Shown: piece after piece, positions 1-8,962 of the stretch
Position numbering within the stretch: the stretch's first letter is position 1
How the letters are laid out: each line of letters begins with the position of its first letter
Assembly (NCBI RefSeq): GCF_026278245.1
Contig: NZ_CP111079.1
Span: 62,001-126,000 of the forward strand
Length of the DNA: 64,000 bases
Source of the DNA: Pontibacter kalidii
Lineage (GTDB): Bacteria; Bacteroidota; Bacteroidia; Cytophagales; Hymenobacteraceae
Reading direction: 5' to 3'
Notes under the pieces: generated by a model
Told to the model about the DNA's origin: nothing
Databases searched by the model: none
What the model saw: the letters and a program-made list of their open reading frames with translations, nothing else
Program-made: the position numbers and the translations under genes

Positions 1-68
1 GTTGGACAGGTGGTGACCAGTCCCTACAAAGCTGTAACTCCTAAACTCTCTAACTTATAAACTCTCCC

Positions 69-1178
69 ATGCAGCCATTGCCATACTTCCAGTTCAGAGA
101 TTTTCCGGCGGGCCTGGAGGCGCAGGTACAGCAGGCATTACAGGAGGCTGTGACCGGAAGGCAGTACGTGCTGGGGCCGCAGGTACAGGCCTTTGAGCGG
201 GAGTTTGCTACCTACTTGGGAGCTGGCGCAGCGGTAGGCGTGGGCAATGGCTACGACGCCTTGGTCATTGCCTTGAGAGCGTTAGGAGTGGGAGCCGGAG
301 ATGAGGTGGTACTGCCGGTGCATACCTTTATCGCCACGGTAAACGCAGTGCTGCAGGTGGGGGCAAAGCCGGTGCTGGCCGAGCCGGATAAGTATACCTA
401 TAACCTCACCGCTGAAACTGCCGCCCGCTACATCACCCCCAAAACGAAGGCCATATTGGCCGTGCACCTCTACGGGCAGGTCTGCCCGATGGAAGAGTTG
501 CAGGGGTTGTCACAATCCCAAAATATAAAGCTGCTGGAGGATGCCGCACAGGCACATGGTGCAACGTATAAAAACCAGCTGGCAGGAAGTATAGGCGATG
601 CCGCAGCGTTCAGCTTTTACCCTACCAAAAACCTGGGCGCCTTAGGCGATGCCGGTGCCGTGGTGACTTCTGATAATGCTGTGGAAGCCTTTGCCAGAAA
701 GTATAGGAATTATGGTGAGAGCCAAAAGTATACTTCGGAGCAGGTAGGTATAAACTCGCGGCTGGATGAGCTGCAGGCGGCGGTGTTGCGGGTAAAGCTG
801 CAGCACCTGGAGGCACTGAATACCGAGCGGAAGCGCCTGGCACACGTATACCTGCAGGAGTTGCAAAACACCGGTGACCTTATACTTCCGCAAACAGCAC
901 CCCACTGCGGGCATGTTTACCACATCTTCAACATCCGCACCAGGTATAGAAACGAGCTGCAGGCCTACCTGCAGGAGCAGGGCATAGGCACAGCCATTCA
1001 TTACCCCATACCAATGCACCTGCAACCGGCTTATACTTTCTTGAGTCACAGAGCAGGTGATTTCCCGATAGCAGAGAAATTGGCTAGCACCAGCCTCAGT
1101 CTGCCGCTTTTTCCCGGCCTAACCGAGGCTGAGCAGCAGCGGGTGGTGGAGAAGGTAAAGGCGTTTTTCGGGCGGTAG
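69..1178 (+). CDS. DegT/DnrJ/EryC1/StrS family sugar aminotransferase
   Basis: A 369-residue PLP-dependent aminotransferase of the DegT/DnrJ/EryC1/StrS family, which aminates keto-sugar nucleotides for surface polysaccharide or glycan synthesis. The fold-type I core runs over almost the whole length. The motif SFYPTKNLGALGDAG carries the probable Schiff-base lysine at about residue 187, and LLEDAAQAHG at about 155 supplies the cofactor-ring aspartate. GNGYDAL near residue 60 is the usual phosphate-binding start. The length is normal for the family. A glycosyltransferase lies about 0.8 kb downstream on the same strand, so the window edge probably cuts a polysaccharide locus. The exact sugar (QuiN, Fuc3N or another) cannot be read from this sequence. 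The start is the first ATG after the upstream gap; no Shine-Dalgarno sequence is seen. Confidence 0.93.
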   Translation: MQPLPYFQFRDFPAGLEAQVQQALQEAVTGRQYVLGPQVQAFEREFATYLGAGAAVGVGNGYDALVIALRALGVGAGDEVVLPVHTFIATVNAVLQVGAKPVLAEPDKYTYNLTAETAARYITPKTKAILAVHLYGQVCPMEELQGLSQSQNIKLLEDAAQAHGATYKNQLAGSIGDAAAFSFYPTKNLGALGDAGAVVTSDNAVEAFARKYRNYGESQKYTSEQVGINSRLDELQAAVLRVKLQHLEALNTERKRLAHVYLQELQNTGDLILPQTAPHCGHVYHIFNIRTRYRNELQAYLQEQGIGTAIHYPIPMHLQPAYTFLSHRAGDFPIAEKLASTSLSLPLFPGLTEAEQQRVVEKVKAFFGR

Positions 1179-1204
1179 TGATTATTGCTTGACTGCACCG
1201 AATC

Positions 1205-1250
1205 CAACCACCCCTGCCCCTCCTTAGCCAAGGAGGGGCAGGGGTGGTTG
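1205..1250. terminator. Long perfect hairpin, C/G-rich intergenic repeat and likely terminator
   Basis: Arms 1205-1225 and 1230-1250 are a perfect 21-bp inverted repeat with a 4-base loop, directly after the aminotransferase stop. There is no strong T-run, so it may be a repeat acting as a terminator. Related CCCCTCCTT/AAGGAGGGG hairpins recur near 1321-1352, 13436-13470, 22451-22480 and 26311-26332. Confidence 0.6.
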
Positions 1251-2008
1251 CTATAGTTGAAGTATAAATGCTATAGCCAATGTTCTCGCGTGGACAGGTA
1301 GCGGCCTGTCCCTACAAGTATAAACCCACCCCTAGCCCCTCCGAGGAGGGGAATTATCCGCAGGCGATTACATCCCCCTGCCCCCTTCAAAGGGGGACTT
1401 GGTTCAAGCTCCGTTAGCAGCAGCTATCGAAATGATACCCAGTCCTTGGGTTGAGCGCCTTCTATTGATGCGGTGCTGAGCTTGCTCAGCAGCCCGGAGC
1501 GGAGTGAGGAGCAGCTTCAATAGGCCGCGCGATGCCAAAGGACGAGCCCGCTCGGGCTGGAGAGCACCACAGTCGAAAATGAAACGAGTAGGGTGTAAAG
1601 CTGTGGATCAGCAGTAGCTAGCAAGGATAGCTTGGTTCATGTGGAAGGAAGCAGCAGCTAATAGAGGCAGCTAGTGAATTATAAAGTACAAACTGGCAAG
1701 TATAAGTATGGCTCTGCGAGCCACTCGGATTACACATCCGAGAGTATAACAAGGCACGGGTTGCAAACCCGCGCCAGCAAATGTATTCTGGAGGATGAAC
1801 GGCAGCTAGCAAGTATAGCTTGTGCCAAACAGCAGGAAGCAGGGGCTAAGAAAAGGAACAAGCGGACGCTTGCGCCAGAAAAGTATAAAGTATAGCTAAA
1901 GTAAGATAGCTTTCCAAGCCAGTTGAGTTACAAATCCAACACCATAGTAGGACACAAGTATACATACTTGCGCCAGAAGTGTATGAAGTATAATCCCTAT
2001 CTTCGCCC
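1251..2008. repeat. Repeat-rich intergenic region
   Basis: No credible gene lies here; the short frames are broken and follow repeat boundaries. It holds a C/G-rich hairpin (about 1321-1352), the first copy of a structured element (core 1438-1566), diverged units of a GGATCAGCAG...AGCTTGG...GGAAGCAG repeat (about 1606-1660 and 1790-1845), REP-like palindromes with TTACA or TTGCAA apices (about 1728-1745, 1755-1772, 1918-1932), and one copy of ACAAGCGGACGCTTGCGCCA (about 1859-1878). The word AAGTATA occurs about eight times. Confidence 0.8.
1438..1566 (+). repeat. Structured dispersed element, copy A
   Basis: First of three copies (others 13635-13752 and 30268-30394), all in the same orientation. 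The conserved blocks are CCAGTCcTT, GTTGAGCGCCTT, GCGCGAT and GACGAG. The predicted helices are ACCC/GGGT near 1438-1451; an outer stem with CTATTGA 1462-1468 against TCAATAG 1517-1523; an inner hairpin TGCTGAGC 1474-1481 / GCTCAGCA 1484-1491 with a TT loop; and AGCCCG 1545-1550 / CGGGCT 1553-1558. The sequence of these arms differs in the other copies while pairing is kept. It could be a non-coding RNA or a non-autonomous mobile element; the strand is only the orientation of the copies. Confidence 0.6.
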
Positions 2009-2950
2009 ATGCCCCAACCGCTCGTCTCCATCATCTGCCTGTGCTATAACCATGAGCGCTTCCTGCGCGAAGCCTTGGATTCTGTTTTAGCGCAGACTTA
2101 CCCGAACCTGGAGATCCTCATCGTAGACGACTGCAGCACCGACAACAGCGTCCGCATTATCCGCGAGTACGTGCGGGCGCACCCGCAGCTAAAGTTCATC
2201 AGCACGGGTCAGAACCAGGGCAACACCAAGGCCTTTAACATTGGCTGGCGCGCCAGTGCAGGCGAATTCATACTCGACTTTGCCACCGACGATGTGCTGC
2301 TGCCCGAGCGGGTGGCGCAGCAGGTAGCGCAGTTTCAGAGCCTGGGCCCGGAGTATGGGGTGGTATACAGTGATGCGGAGTATATCTCTGATGATTCTAA
2401 GCACTTGTACTACCACAGCCAGAAGTATAAAGCTGCCCCGGATGGTGATGTGTTTGCTGAGGTGCTGGAAAGATACTTTATCTGTCCGCCTACCATGCTC
2501 ATCCGCCGTGAGGTGTTTGAGGAATTACACGGTTACGACGAAGGGTTAGCCTATGAAGACTTCGACTTCTGGGTGCGCTCCGCCCGGAAGTATAAGTATG
2601 CCTACCTGCCCGAAATAACCACCCAACGACGCCTGCACCATAGCTCCCTTTCTAGTGGATGGTATGGGAAAGGCAACCAATTGCTGGCTTCCACTGTTGT
2701 AGTATGCAAGAGAGCCGCAGAGCTGGTACAGACGGAGCACGAACGCAACGCACTGGCCGGGCGGCTGAAGTATGAGGCGCGGCATGCTTACCTGACCGGG
2801 AATTTTACCGAGGCGGAGCAGTTGCTGCAGCTACTGAAACAAACCACACGCACCCCATTTTTGTACCGGCTTATCGGGCATTTAAACAGGTGCAAAATCG
2901 ACCTCGGTTTCCTCCGCAAGTACTACAACAGGCTACGGTATCGGCAGTAA
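2009..2950 (+). CDS. Family 2 glycosyltransferase
   Basis: A 313-residue GT-A fold glycosyltransferase (GT2) that would transfer a sugar from a nucleotide donor during polysaccharide or glycolipid synthesis, in the cytoplasm at the membrane. PLVSIICLCYNHERFL opens the Rossmann-like domain, IVDDCSTDNS (residues 38-47) binds the nucleotide, ATDD at about 92-95 fills the DXD metal position, and YEDFDFW at about 182-188 contains the ED pair expected for the catalytic base. The C-terminal 100 residues are helical and unassigned; no transmembrane segment is seen, so it is not a processive synthase. Donor and acceptor cannot be told. The ATG at 2009 is the first start of the frame and leaves the conserved N-terminus complete. 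Confidence 0.92.
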   Translation: MPQPLVSIICLCYNHERFLREALDSVLAQTYPNLEILIVDDCSTDNSVRIIREYVRAHPQLKFISTGQNQGNTKAFNIGWRASAGEFILDFATDDVLLPERVAQQVAQFQSLGPEYGVVYSDAEYISDDSKHLYYHSQKYKAAPDGDVFAEVLERYFICPPTMLIRREVFEELHGYDEGLAYEDFDFWVRSARKYKYAYLPEITTQRRLHHSSLSSGWYGKGNQLLASTVVVCKRAAELVQTEHERNALAGRLKYEARHAYLTGNFTEAEQLLQLLKQTTRTPFLYRLIGHLNRCKIDLGFLRKYYNRLRYRQ

Positions 2951-3110
2951 ATAGCACTGATTTGTTTACCTTCTCTTCAATTATCCGTAAGCTAGAGTTA
3001 AACCGGCTTTTAATGGATTTTTCGGTATAGTGAGCCCCTTAATCACCAAAATTAGGTGTTTCTGCAGCTAATTTGTCAGGGTTACGGGTCACTATCAATA
3101 TTTTAATAGC

Positions 3111-3118
3111 TATATTTG
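3111..3118 (+). promoter_or_regulatory. Bacteroidota -7 element (TATATTTG) before the desaturase
   Basis: This matches TAnnTTTG 23 bases before the preferred ATG at 3142. No clear TTG is seen at the -33 distance. Its position argues against any start upstream of 3142. Confidence 0.55.
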
Positions 3119-3141
3119 GCATTCAATTAAACAACAGCAAC

Positions 3142-4122
3142 ATGATTACATCAGCACTCGCCTCCCGTGCAGAAGTTATAAAATGGATGGAAGACTTCGT
3201 GGGAGAAAAGATCTCCGAGTTTCTTAAAACCGTAGAAGATAGCTGGCAACCAGCCGACCTTTTACCGGACGCCACCGTTGATAACTTCTTTGATGAAGTA
3301 AAGGAATTGCGCGAGCGTGCCCGCGACTTGAGCTACGACCTGCTGGCCGTGCTGGTGGGCGACACCATTACAGAAGAGGCACTGCCTACCTATGAGAGCT
3401 GGCTGATGACGATAGAAGGCCTGCCGAAAGACCCGCAAGGCCCATGGATGAAGTGGAACCGCGCCTGGACGGCCGAGGAAAACCGCCATGGCGACGCCCT
3501 GAACCGTTACTTGTACCTGAGCGGGCGAATCAACATGCGTGAGATGGAGGCCTCTACGCAGTACCTGATCGCTGACGGATTTGACCTGCAGACAGATGAT
3601 GACCCATACCGCTCGTTTGTTTATACTTCTTTCCAGGAGACAGCTACCAATATCTCGCACCGCCGCGTGGCCCAGATTGCCAAGAAGCAGGGCGATAACC
3701 AGTTGGCTAAACTGTGTGGCCACGTAGCAGCCGATGAGGCCCGCCACGCCAAGGCCTACAAAGCGTTCGTAAGCAAGATTTTTGAGGCCGACCCGAACGA
3801 GATGATGCTGGCCTTCGAAGACATGATGCGCAAGAAGATCGTGATGCCGGCTCATTATATGCGCGAACTGGGAGTAGACCTGGGTAAAACCTTCGGCCAC
3901 TTTACAGATGCCGCGCAACGCATGGGCGTTTATACCTCGGCAGACTACACCGATATCCTGGACGGCCTGATCAAGGAATGGAAGATCGAAACGCTTACTG
4001 GCTTGGACGAGGCCGGCGAGCGTGCCCGTGACTATGTAATGGCCCTGCCAGCCCGCCTGAAGCGCGTGGCAGAACGCATGAAAGTGCCAGAGTTAGAATA
4101 CAAGTTCCGCTGGATAGCGTAA
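3142..4122 (+). CDS. Acyl-[acyl-carrier-protein] desaturase (diiron)
   Basis: A 326-residue soluble fatty-acid desaturase type 2, related to stearoyl-ACP delta-9 desaturase. It would introduce a double bond into acyl-ACP with O2 and ferredoxin. The diiron ligand motifs are visible: EENRH at about 112-116, an intervening Glu in FQETAT at about 166, and DEARH at about 198-202, all in a ferritin-like four-helix bundle. The frame is open 69 bases further upstream, but that part is translated promoter sequence (TATATTTG at 3111) and the ATG at 3142 gives the usual N-terminus. It stands alone with a strong terminator after it. It probably adjusts membrane unsaturation. Confidence 0.93.
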   Translation: MITSALASRAEVIKWMEDFVGEKISEFLKTVEDSWQPADLLPDATVDNFFDEVKELRERARDLSYDLLAVLVGDTITEEALPTYESWLMTIEGLPKDPQGPWMKWNRAWTAEENRHGDALNRYLYLSGRINMREMEASTQYLIADGFDLQTDDDPYRSFVYTSFQETATNISHRRVAQIAKKQGDNQLAKLCGHVAADEARHAKAYKAFVSKIFEADPNEMMLAFEDMMRKKIVMPAHYMRELGVDLGKTFGHFTDAAQRMGVYTSADYTDILDGLIKEWKIETLTGLDEAGERARDYVMALPARLKRVAERMKVPELEYKFRWIA

Positions 4123-4141
4123 GCAGCAGGAAATAAAGTAT

Positions 4142-4180
4142 AAAGAAGGGCAGGTTGCAGCAGCAGCCTGCCCTTCTTTA
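4142..4180 (+). terminator. Rho-independent terminator after the desaturase
   Basis: Perfect 13-bp arms 4142-4154 and 4167-4179 with a 12-base loop; the 3' arm ends in CTTCTTTA, starting 19 bases after the stop. Confidence 0.8.
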
Positions 4181-4236
4181 TGTTACCATCCCCCGGCCCC
4201 TTACTAAAAACAGGAAGGGGAGTTAAAGAATCTGCC

Positions 4237-4293
4237 GCAAGCGTCCGCTTGTGCCTCATAGCTGCATGTACGGAGGCACAAGCGGACGCTTGC
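4237..4293. repeat. Paired inverted repeat with GCGTCCGC core
   Basis: GCAAGCGTCCGCTTGTGCCT (4237-4256) is repeated exactly inverted at 4274-4293 with a 17-base spacer, and each arm holds its own smaller palindrome. Single arms occur at about 1859-1878 and 13932-13955, and a variant near 22316-22336. The gap 4123-4431 holds this, the terminator and no gene. Confidence 0.8.
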
Positions 4294-4431
4294 GCCATGT
4301 ATTATAGGGTGAAGGATACCGTGTACAGGGCCATCTTTTCTTTTACAAGTATAAATCCTCTACCACCGTATAAAACACTATGCAAGAACATTAGAGGGCG
4401 CTGCGTTGTTGAAGTATAAACCAGATAATGT

Positions 4432-5532
4432 ATGGCTTTAGGATATCGATTCACAGATTATGTACCTCCGCAGGATGATAAGCCGGGCTTCGAGTCGCTG
4501 CTGAAGATCTTTATGCAGCTCGTGACCATTACCTCGGGCGATGTGGGGGAGGCGCTCAACTGGCTCAGTTCGCTGGACAAGCAGTATAACCTGACCGGCG
4601 ACGAGTACGGCATCGGCGACTTTATAGAGGATCTGAAAAAGAAAGGTTACCTCGATGAAAACCCGCAGGAGCGGGGCGCTTTCCAGCTTACCGCCAAGAG
4701 TGAGCAAAGTATAAGAAGGAGTGCGCTGGAAGAGATCTTCGGCAAACTGAAGAAAGGCACCAAAGGCAGCCACGCCACGCCGCACACCGGCATCGGCGAC
4801 GAAGCCAGCACCGACCGCCGCGAGTACCGCTTCGGCGACGCGCTGGAGCAGATCTCCATGACCGACTCGCTGCGCAACGCCCAGGTAAACCACGGCATCG
4901 GCGACCTGCGCCTGACCGAGCAGGACCTGGAGGTAACCGAAACAGAGCATAAAACGCAGGCCTCCACGGTGCTGATGATCGACATCTCGCACTCCATGAT
5001 CCTGTATGGTGAAGACCGCATCACGCCTGCCAAAAAAGTAGCCATGGCGCTGGCCGAGCTCATCAAGCAAAAGTACCCGAAAGATACCCTGGACATACTG
5101 GTGTTTGGCAACGATGCCTGGCAGATAGAGGTAAAGGACCTGCCATACTTGGAGGTGGGGCCCTATCATACCAATACCGTAGCAGGACTGGAGCTGGCCA
5201 TGGATATTCTCCGCAAGCGCAAAACGCCGAACAAGCAGATCTTCATGATCACCGACGGAAAGCCCACCTGCCTTAAGGAGGGGTTGCGCTACTATAAAAA
5301 CAGCTTCGGGCTGGACCGGAAAGTGGTGAACAAAACGCTGAACCTGGCCGCCCAGTGCCGCCGCCTCAAGATCCCGATCACCACGTTTATGATCGCCTCA
5401 GACCCTTACCTGCAGCAATTCGTAGACGAGTTCACGAAGGTAAATAACGGGCAGGCCTATTACAGCAGCCTGAAAGGCCTTGGCCACCTGGTGTTCCGCG
5501 ACTATGGCCGCAACCGCAAAAAGAGCTTTTAG
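4432..5532 (+). CDS. VWA domain protein of the MoxR/ChlI-VWA pair
   Basis: A 366-residue cytoplasmic protein with a C-terminal von Willebrand factor A domain (about 175-360). The MIDAS metal site is readable as DISHS (residues 184-188), a later threonine in HTNT, and the aspartate of MITDGKPT. The N-terminal half has no clear family but contains the tetrapeptide GIGD three times (about 60, 120 and 155). The AAA ATPase encoded 294 bases downstream on the same strand is the usual partner: such pairs act like the D and I subunits of magnesium chelatase, remodelling or metal-loading client proteins. The client is unknown. ATG at 4432 gives the complete N-terminus. Confidence 0.85.
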   Translation: MALGYRFTDYVPPQDDKPGFESLLKIFMQLVTITSGDVGEALNWLSSLDKQYNLTGDEYGIGDFIEDLKKKGYLDENPQERGAFQLTAKSEQSIRRSALEEIFGKLKKGTKGSHATPHTGIGDEASTDRREYRFGDALEQISMTDSLRNAQVNHGIGDLRLTEQDLEVTETEHKTQASTVLMIDISHSMILYGEDRITPAKKVAMALAELIKQKYPKDTLDILVFGNDAWQIEVKDLPYLEVGPYHTNTVAGLELAMDILRKRKTPNKQIFMITDGKPTCLKEGLRYYKNSFGLDRKVVNKTLNLAAQCRRLKIPITTFMIASDPYLQQFVDEFTKVNNGQAYYSSLKGLGHLVFRDYGRNRKKSF

Positions 5533-5630
5533 AAATTATCCCTTGAGGACAAACAAGAGCGAGAGTTCGCCGTTTGCGAGCACCGCCCAATAAGGGTATT
5601 TCATTTAATGAGATGGAGAAAAAGGATCTT

Positions 5631-5725
5631 TGTCATTCTGTTAAGAAGTTTGGTTAAAGGGAGGTTAAGCTCAAACTACTAGCTACCAAGATTCTTCCAG
5701 GATGATAAAAAAGAAGTATGATTAC
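5631..5725. repeat. MITE-like repeat, copy 1
   Basis: It starts TGTCATTCTGTTAAGAA and ends in an imperfect inverted copy (CTACCAAGATTCTTCCAGGA then TGATA). A second copy is at 22650-22760. It sits between the VWA and ATPase genes, in a gap that otherwise holds only AT-rich leader sequence. Confidence 0.65.
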
Positions 5726-5826
5726 ACCCCTGTAGTCCCCTCAAGGGGAAAGCTGTTAGAATAATAGAATAAACCATCACAACCAATAAACTGGTTACTG
5801 ATAATTGCTAACTGATAACTGCACAA

Positions 5827-7353
5827 ATGAACTACAACGACATACCAGCCGATAAACTACAACAGATAAAAACACTGGGCCAGCTGAAGGCAGCCGGCTA
5901 CGAGCCACAGTCGGTAAGGCAGGAACTGCGCCGCAACCTGATCAGAAGGCTGCAAAACAAGGAGGAGGTTTTCCCGGGCATCTGGGGGTACGAGGAAACC
6001 GTGATTCCGGACATGCAGCGGGCCATACTATCGATGCACCACATTAACCTGCTGGGTTTGCGCGGGCAGGCCAAAACCCGTATTGCGCGGCAGATGATCG
6101 ACCTGCTGGACGAGTACATTCCGGTAGTGCAAGGCTCCGAGCTGAATGACGACCCGCTGCACCCGCTCTCGCGCTATGCCAAAGACCTGGTGCACGAGCA
6201 CGGCGACGATACACCCATCAACTGGCTGCACCGGTCAGACCGCTATACCGAGAAACTGGCCACCCCTGACGTTTCGGTAGCCGACCTGATAGGAGATGCC
6301 GACCCGATAAAAGCGGCAACCTTGAAGCTTCCGTATTCTGACGAGCGCGTGATTCACTTCGGCTTGATCCCGCGTTCGCACCGCGGCATTTTTGTGATTA
6401 ACGAGCTGCCGGATTTGCAGGCGCGCATACAAGTTGCCCTTTTTAACATTCTGCAGGAAGGGGATATTCAGATACGTGGGTTTAAGGTGCGCATGCCGCT
6501 TGATATCCAGTTTGTGTTCACGGCCAACCCGGAGGACTATACCAACCGCGGCTCCATTGTAACACCGCTCAAAGACAGGATCGACTCCCAGATCATCACG
6601 CACTACCCGAAGACCATCGAAACAGGTAAGAAGATCACGCAGCAGGAAGCGCGTGTGAAAGACGGGCAGGACGAACTGGTGCAGACCAACGATCTGATCG
6701 GAGACCTGATAGAGCAGGTGGCCTTTGAGGCCCGCGAAAGCGAGTACGTAGATCCTAAAAGTGGTGTGTCGGCCCGACTGACGATCTCAGCTTTTGAGAA
6801 CCTGCTGAGTGCCGCCGAGCGTCGTGCGCTGCTGAATGGCGAGAGCGGAACCTACGTGCGCGTGGCAGATTTCCTGAATACCATACCATCGGTAACGGGT
6901 AAAGTGGAGCTGGTGTACGAGGGCGAGCAGGAGGGAGCCGGCCATGTGGCGCAGGTGCTGATGGGCAAGGCTATCCGCACGCAGTTCCTCAAATACTTTC
7001 CCGACCCCGACAAAGCCAAGAAAGCCAAAGAGGGCAATCCGTACAAGAAAGTAACCGACTGGTTTGGCGACGGCAACACGGTGGATATTTTGAATGATGC
7101 CTCTGCCGAGGAGTATAAAAAAGCGCTGCAAAGTATACCCGGCCTGGCCGAGCTGGTGGAAAAGCAGCAGCCCAAAGCCAAAGGCGAGGAGAAGCTGTTT
7201 ATGATGGAGTTCGCCCTGCATGGCCTGGCTGAGCACAGCCAACTCAGCAAAAGCCGCCTCAGCACCGGGCTGCAGTTCAAGGACCTGCTCAGTGGCATGT
7301 TCACGATGCCCAGCTTTGGGGAAGAGGAGGATGAGGACGATGATCAGTTTTAG
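5827..7353 (+). CDS. AAA+ ATPase, MoxR/magnesium-chelatase subunit I type
   Basis: A 508-residue AAA+ ATPase expected to form a hexameric ring with the VWA protein upstream. Walker A reads GLRGQAKT (77-84), with Ala replacing the usual Gly before Lys. Walker B reads GIFVINELPDL (186-196), with Asn replacing Asp and the catalytic Glu192 kept. FVFTANPEDYTNRG supplies sensor 1 and PLKDRIDSQI the arginine-finger region. Both deviations are familiar in this subfamily, so it is probably an active ATPase. The C-terminal end is a very acidic tail. A terminator follows. Client proteins are unknown. Confidence 0.88.
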   Translation: MNYNDIPADKLQQIKTLGQLKAAGYEPQSVRQELRRNLIRRLQNKEEVFPGIWGYEETVIPDMQRAILSMHHINLLGLRGQAKTRIARQMIDLLDEYIPVVQGSELNDDPLHPLSRYAKDLVHEHGDDTPINWLHRSDRYTEKLATPDVSVADLIGDADPIKAATLKLPYSDERVIHFGLIPRSHRGIFVINELPDLQARIQVALFNILQEGDIQIRGFKVRMPLDIQFVFTANPEDYTNRGSIVTPLKDRIDSQIITHYPKTIETGKKITQQEARVKDGQDELVQTNDLIGDLIEQVAFEARESEYVDPKSGVSARLTISAFENLLSAAERRALLNGESGTYVRVADFLNTIPSVTGKVELVYEGEQEGAGHVAQVLMGKAIRTQFLKYFPDPDKAKKAKEGNPYKKVTDWFGDGNTVDILNDASAEEYKKALQSIPGLAELVEKQQPKAKGEEKLFMMEFALHGLAEHSQLSKSRLSTGLQFKDLLSGMFTMPSFGEEEDEDDDQF

Positions 7354-7391
7354 GAGTTTGAGAGTTTAGGAGTTAGAGAGTTTATTTACTC

Positions 7392-7430
7392 AAAGCGAAG
7401 GTGCAAGGTGTTTGTGCCTTCGCTTTTTTA
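7392..7430 (+). terminator. Terminator after the AAA ATPase
   Basis: Arms AAAGCGAAGG (7392-7401) and CCTTCGCTTT (7417-7426), then a T-run. Confidence 0.75.
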
Positions 7431-7454
7431 TTTATGGCTCAGAGGGAAGGAAGG

Positions 7455-7745
7455 TTAGTTTGATAGCAGGGCAGTGGCAATGCTTTCCCACTCTTGCTCC
7501 AGCGTTTGCTGCGGCCTCTTTCTTCCTGCGCGGCTGTACCAGTAGTCAGCGTTCCACGTGTCGCCCTCCTGGCGGTGCAGGTAAGCGTGTATCCAGGCGG
7601 CGTTTTTATCCGGCAGGTCCTGTATCAGTTCATGGGCCTTGTCCCAATCGCCTTTGGCTTCGTGCCACAGCGCCTGCAGGTATACCGAGGCTTCCGGTGG
7701 CGGAGTGGGAGCAGAGAGGCTGGCTTTGAAGGTGGTGAGGGTCAT
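7455..7745 (-). CDS. Conserved small hypothetical protein
   Basis: A 96-residue soluble protein rich in Trp and Tyr. The segment WIHAYLHRQEGDTWNADYWY (about 51-70), followed by SRAGR, resembles a pattern in small uncharacterised bacterial proteins and suggests a helical, TPR-like fold. There is no signal peptide or catalytic motif. It lies on the opposite strand to the ATPase; the next gene on this strand (stop at 7765) ends 20 bases upstream of its start. I do not recognise a function. Confidence 0.7.
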   Translation of the reverse strand: MTLTTFKASLSAPTPPPEASVYLQALWHEAKGDWDKAHELIQDLPDKNAAWIHAYLHRQEGDTWNADYWYSRAGRKRPQQTLEQEWESIATALLSN

Positions 7746-7764
7746 AACTACTTGTACTGCTACT

Positions 7765-8685
7765 CTAAAACGTTGCTACATTTTCTTTTACCCTAAAGTT
7801 AACTTTTGGGATTATACTTTCATCTACAACAAGAAGCATTAATCCCTCCAGAGTGTATCTTCTATAGAACTTCATAAAGGCCATAAATGCTATATATGTG
7901 GAGCATACTAGAGCTAAAAGAAGTATTGTCTTAGCACGACTAAGCACCTGGTGATGACTAAAATCCCTGGCTAGCTGAACAGCAAAAAGCCAAGAAAGTA
8001 CATTGAATATCAAGCATGAGTTTCTGAGGAAGCCATATAATGCTACATAGTTCACCATTCTAAACTGATGCTGTTTTGCATTCTCAAAAGTGTAATGGGA
8101 GACTATTCTATGAAAGTCGTGCTTCTCAATATCGATGGCATTGTTGCCAGCCCGATCTGTTAAGCCAAGCTTGTCTGTCAGAGCGATCACTTTATAGAGT
8201 ATGGCATCTCTTAGGAAAGGATCAATTGCCTTTCGATATAAAGTTTTGAAACCAAGAGATTGTCCTAATATAAAATCAAGAACAACGCATGGTAGCAGCA
8301 AGATTAATAAGATTGAACGCCAAAAATTGTATTTCCAATTTTTGAGAAAAGGTTTCTTCCAATAACTATGCCTCCTTCCTTCATCCTGATTATCCTGTTC
8401 TTTTCTAAGTAAATACTTTGAAGGGTAGGTATACATCCAATTTGCATAAGCTTCTATTGTGATGGAAGAAATGTAACTTAATAGATGGCCTAGTGAGTAG
8501 GCCGTGATTACAAAAACAAAAACGTTCTCTAGGTTAACTTTAGAAAATTTATCAATAAACAGATCAAGATTAAACTCCGCCGATTTGTCAATGTAGTTGA
8601 TAGTTAAAACAGCATAGATTGCAAGTGCTCCCGGGATTAAATAACCTAAGAAGTCATAGAGAGAAAAAGGATTTTGTTTGTTCAT
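7765..8685 (-). CDS. AT-rich membrane protein of unknown function
   Basis: About 306 residues from the ATG at 8683-8685. The frame is open to 8820, but the extra 45 residues are Ser/Asn-rich, and NPFSLYDFLGYLIPGALAIY looks like a natural N-terminal membrane helix. Hydrophobic helices are predicted near residues 12-32, 55-80, 125-150, 225-250 and 260-285. The base composition is much more AT-rich than the neighbours, and the usual AAGTATA word is missing from the gene, both signs of recent transfer. No enzyme motif or family is recognised. Confidence 0.65.
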   Translation of the reverse strand: MNKQNPFSLYDFLGYLIPGALAIYAVLTINYIDKSAEFNLDLFIDKFSKVNLENVFVFVITAYSLGHLLSYISSITIEAYANWMYTYPSKYLLRKEQDNQDEGRRHSYWKKPFLKNWKYNFWRSILLILLLPCVVLDFILGQSLGFKTLYRKAIDPFLRDAILYKVIALTDKLGLTDRAGNNAIDIEKHDFHRIVSHYTFENAKQHQFRMVNYVALYGFLRNSCLIFNVLSWLFAVQLARDFSHHQVLSRAKTILLLALVCSTYIAFMAFMKFYRRYTLEGLMLLVVDESIIPKVNFRVKENVATF

Positions 8686-8962
8686 ATTTTGGAGGTTGGA
8701 ACTTGAGCAGTTAAATATATTTTGGGATATACAGTTTCTTGAACTTGCCTCCAGCACGGCGATAACCTCCTTCTTCATAGCTTTTACTTCTACCAACACT
8801 TCAGAGTAGTAACTGAGCAAAGCACGCTTTAACTTGCTTTGAGCAAACGAGTCCTAAGTAGATTATACAAAGTACAATATAGTAAAATATAAATACTCTC
8901 AGCCGGCTAAAGTATAAAGCTGGCACAAAACCTAACCCTGCTAAACGAAGTAGCTTGGTGGT

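Noticed and set aside
1438..1566. Group II intron, retron or tmRNA identity for the structured element
   Set aside because: No reverse transcriptase is nearby, domain V-like sequence is absent, and copies are too short.
1728..1932. Possible CRISPR array from repeated palindromes
   Set aside because: Repeat arms differ in sequence, spacing is irregular and no cas gene is present.
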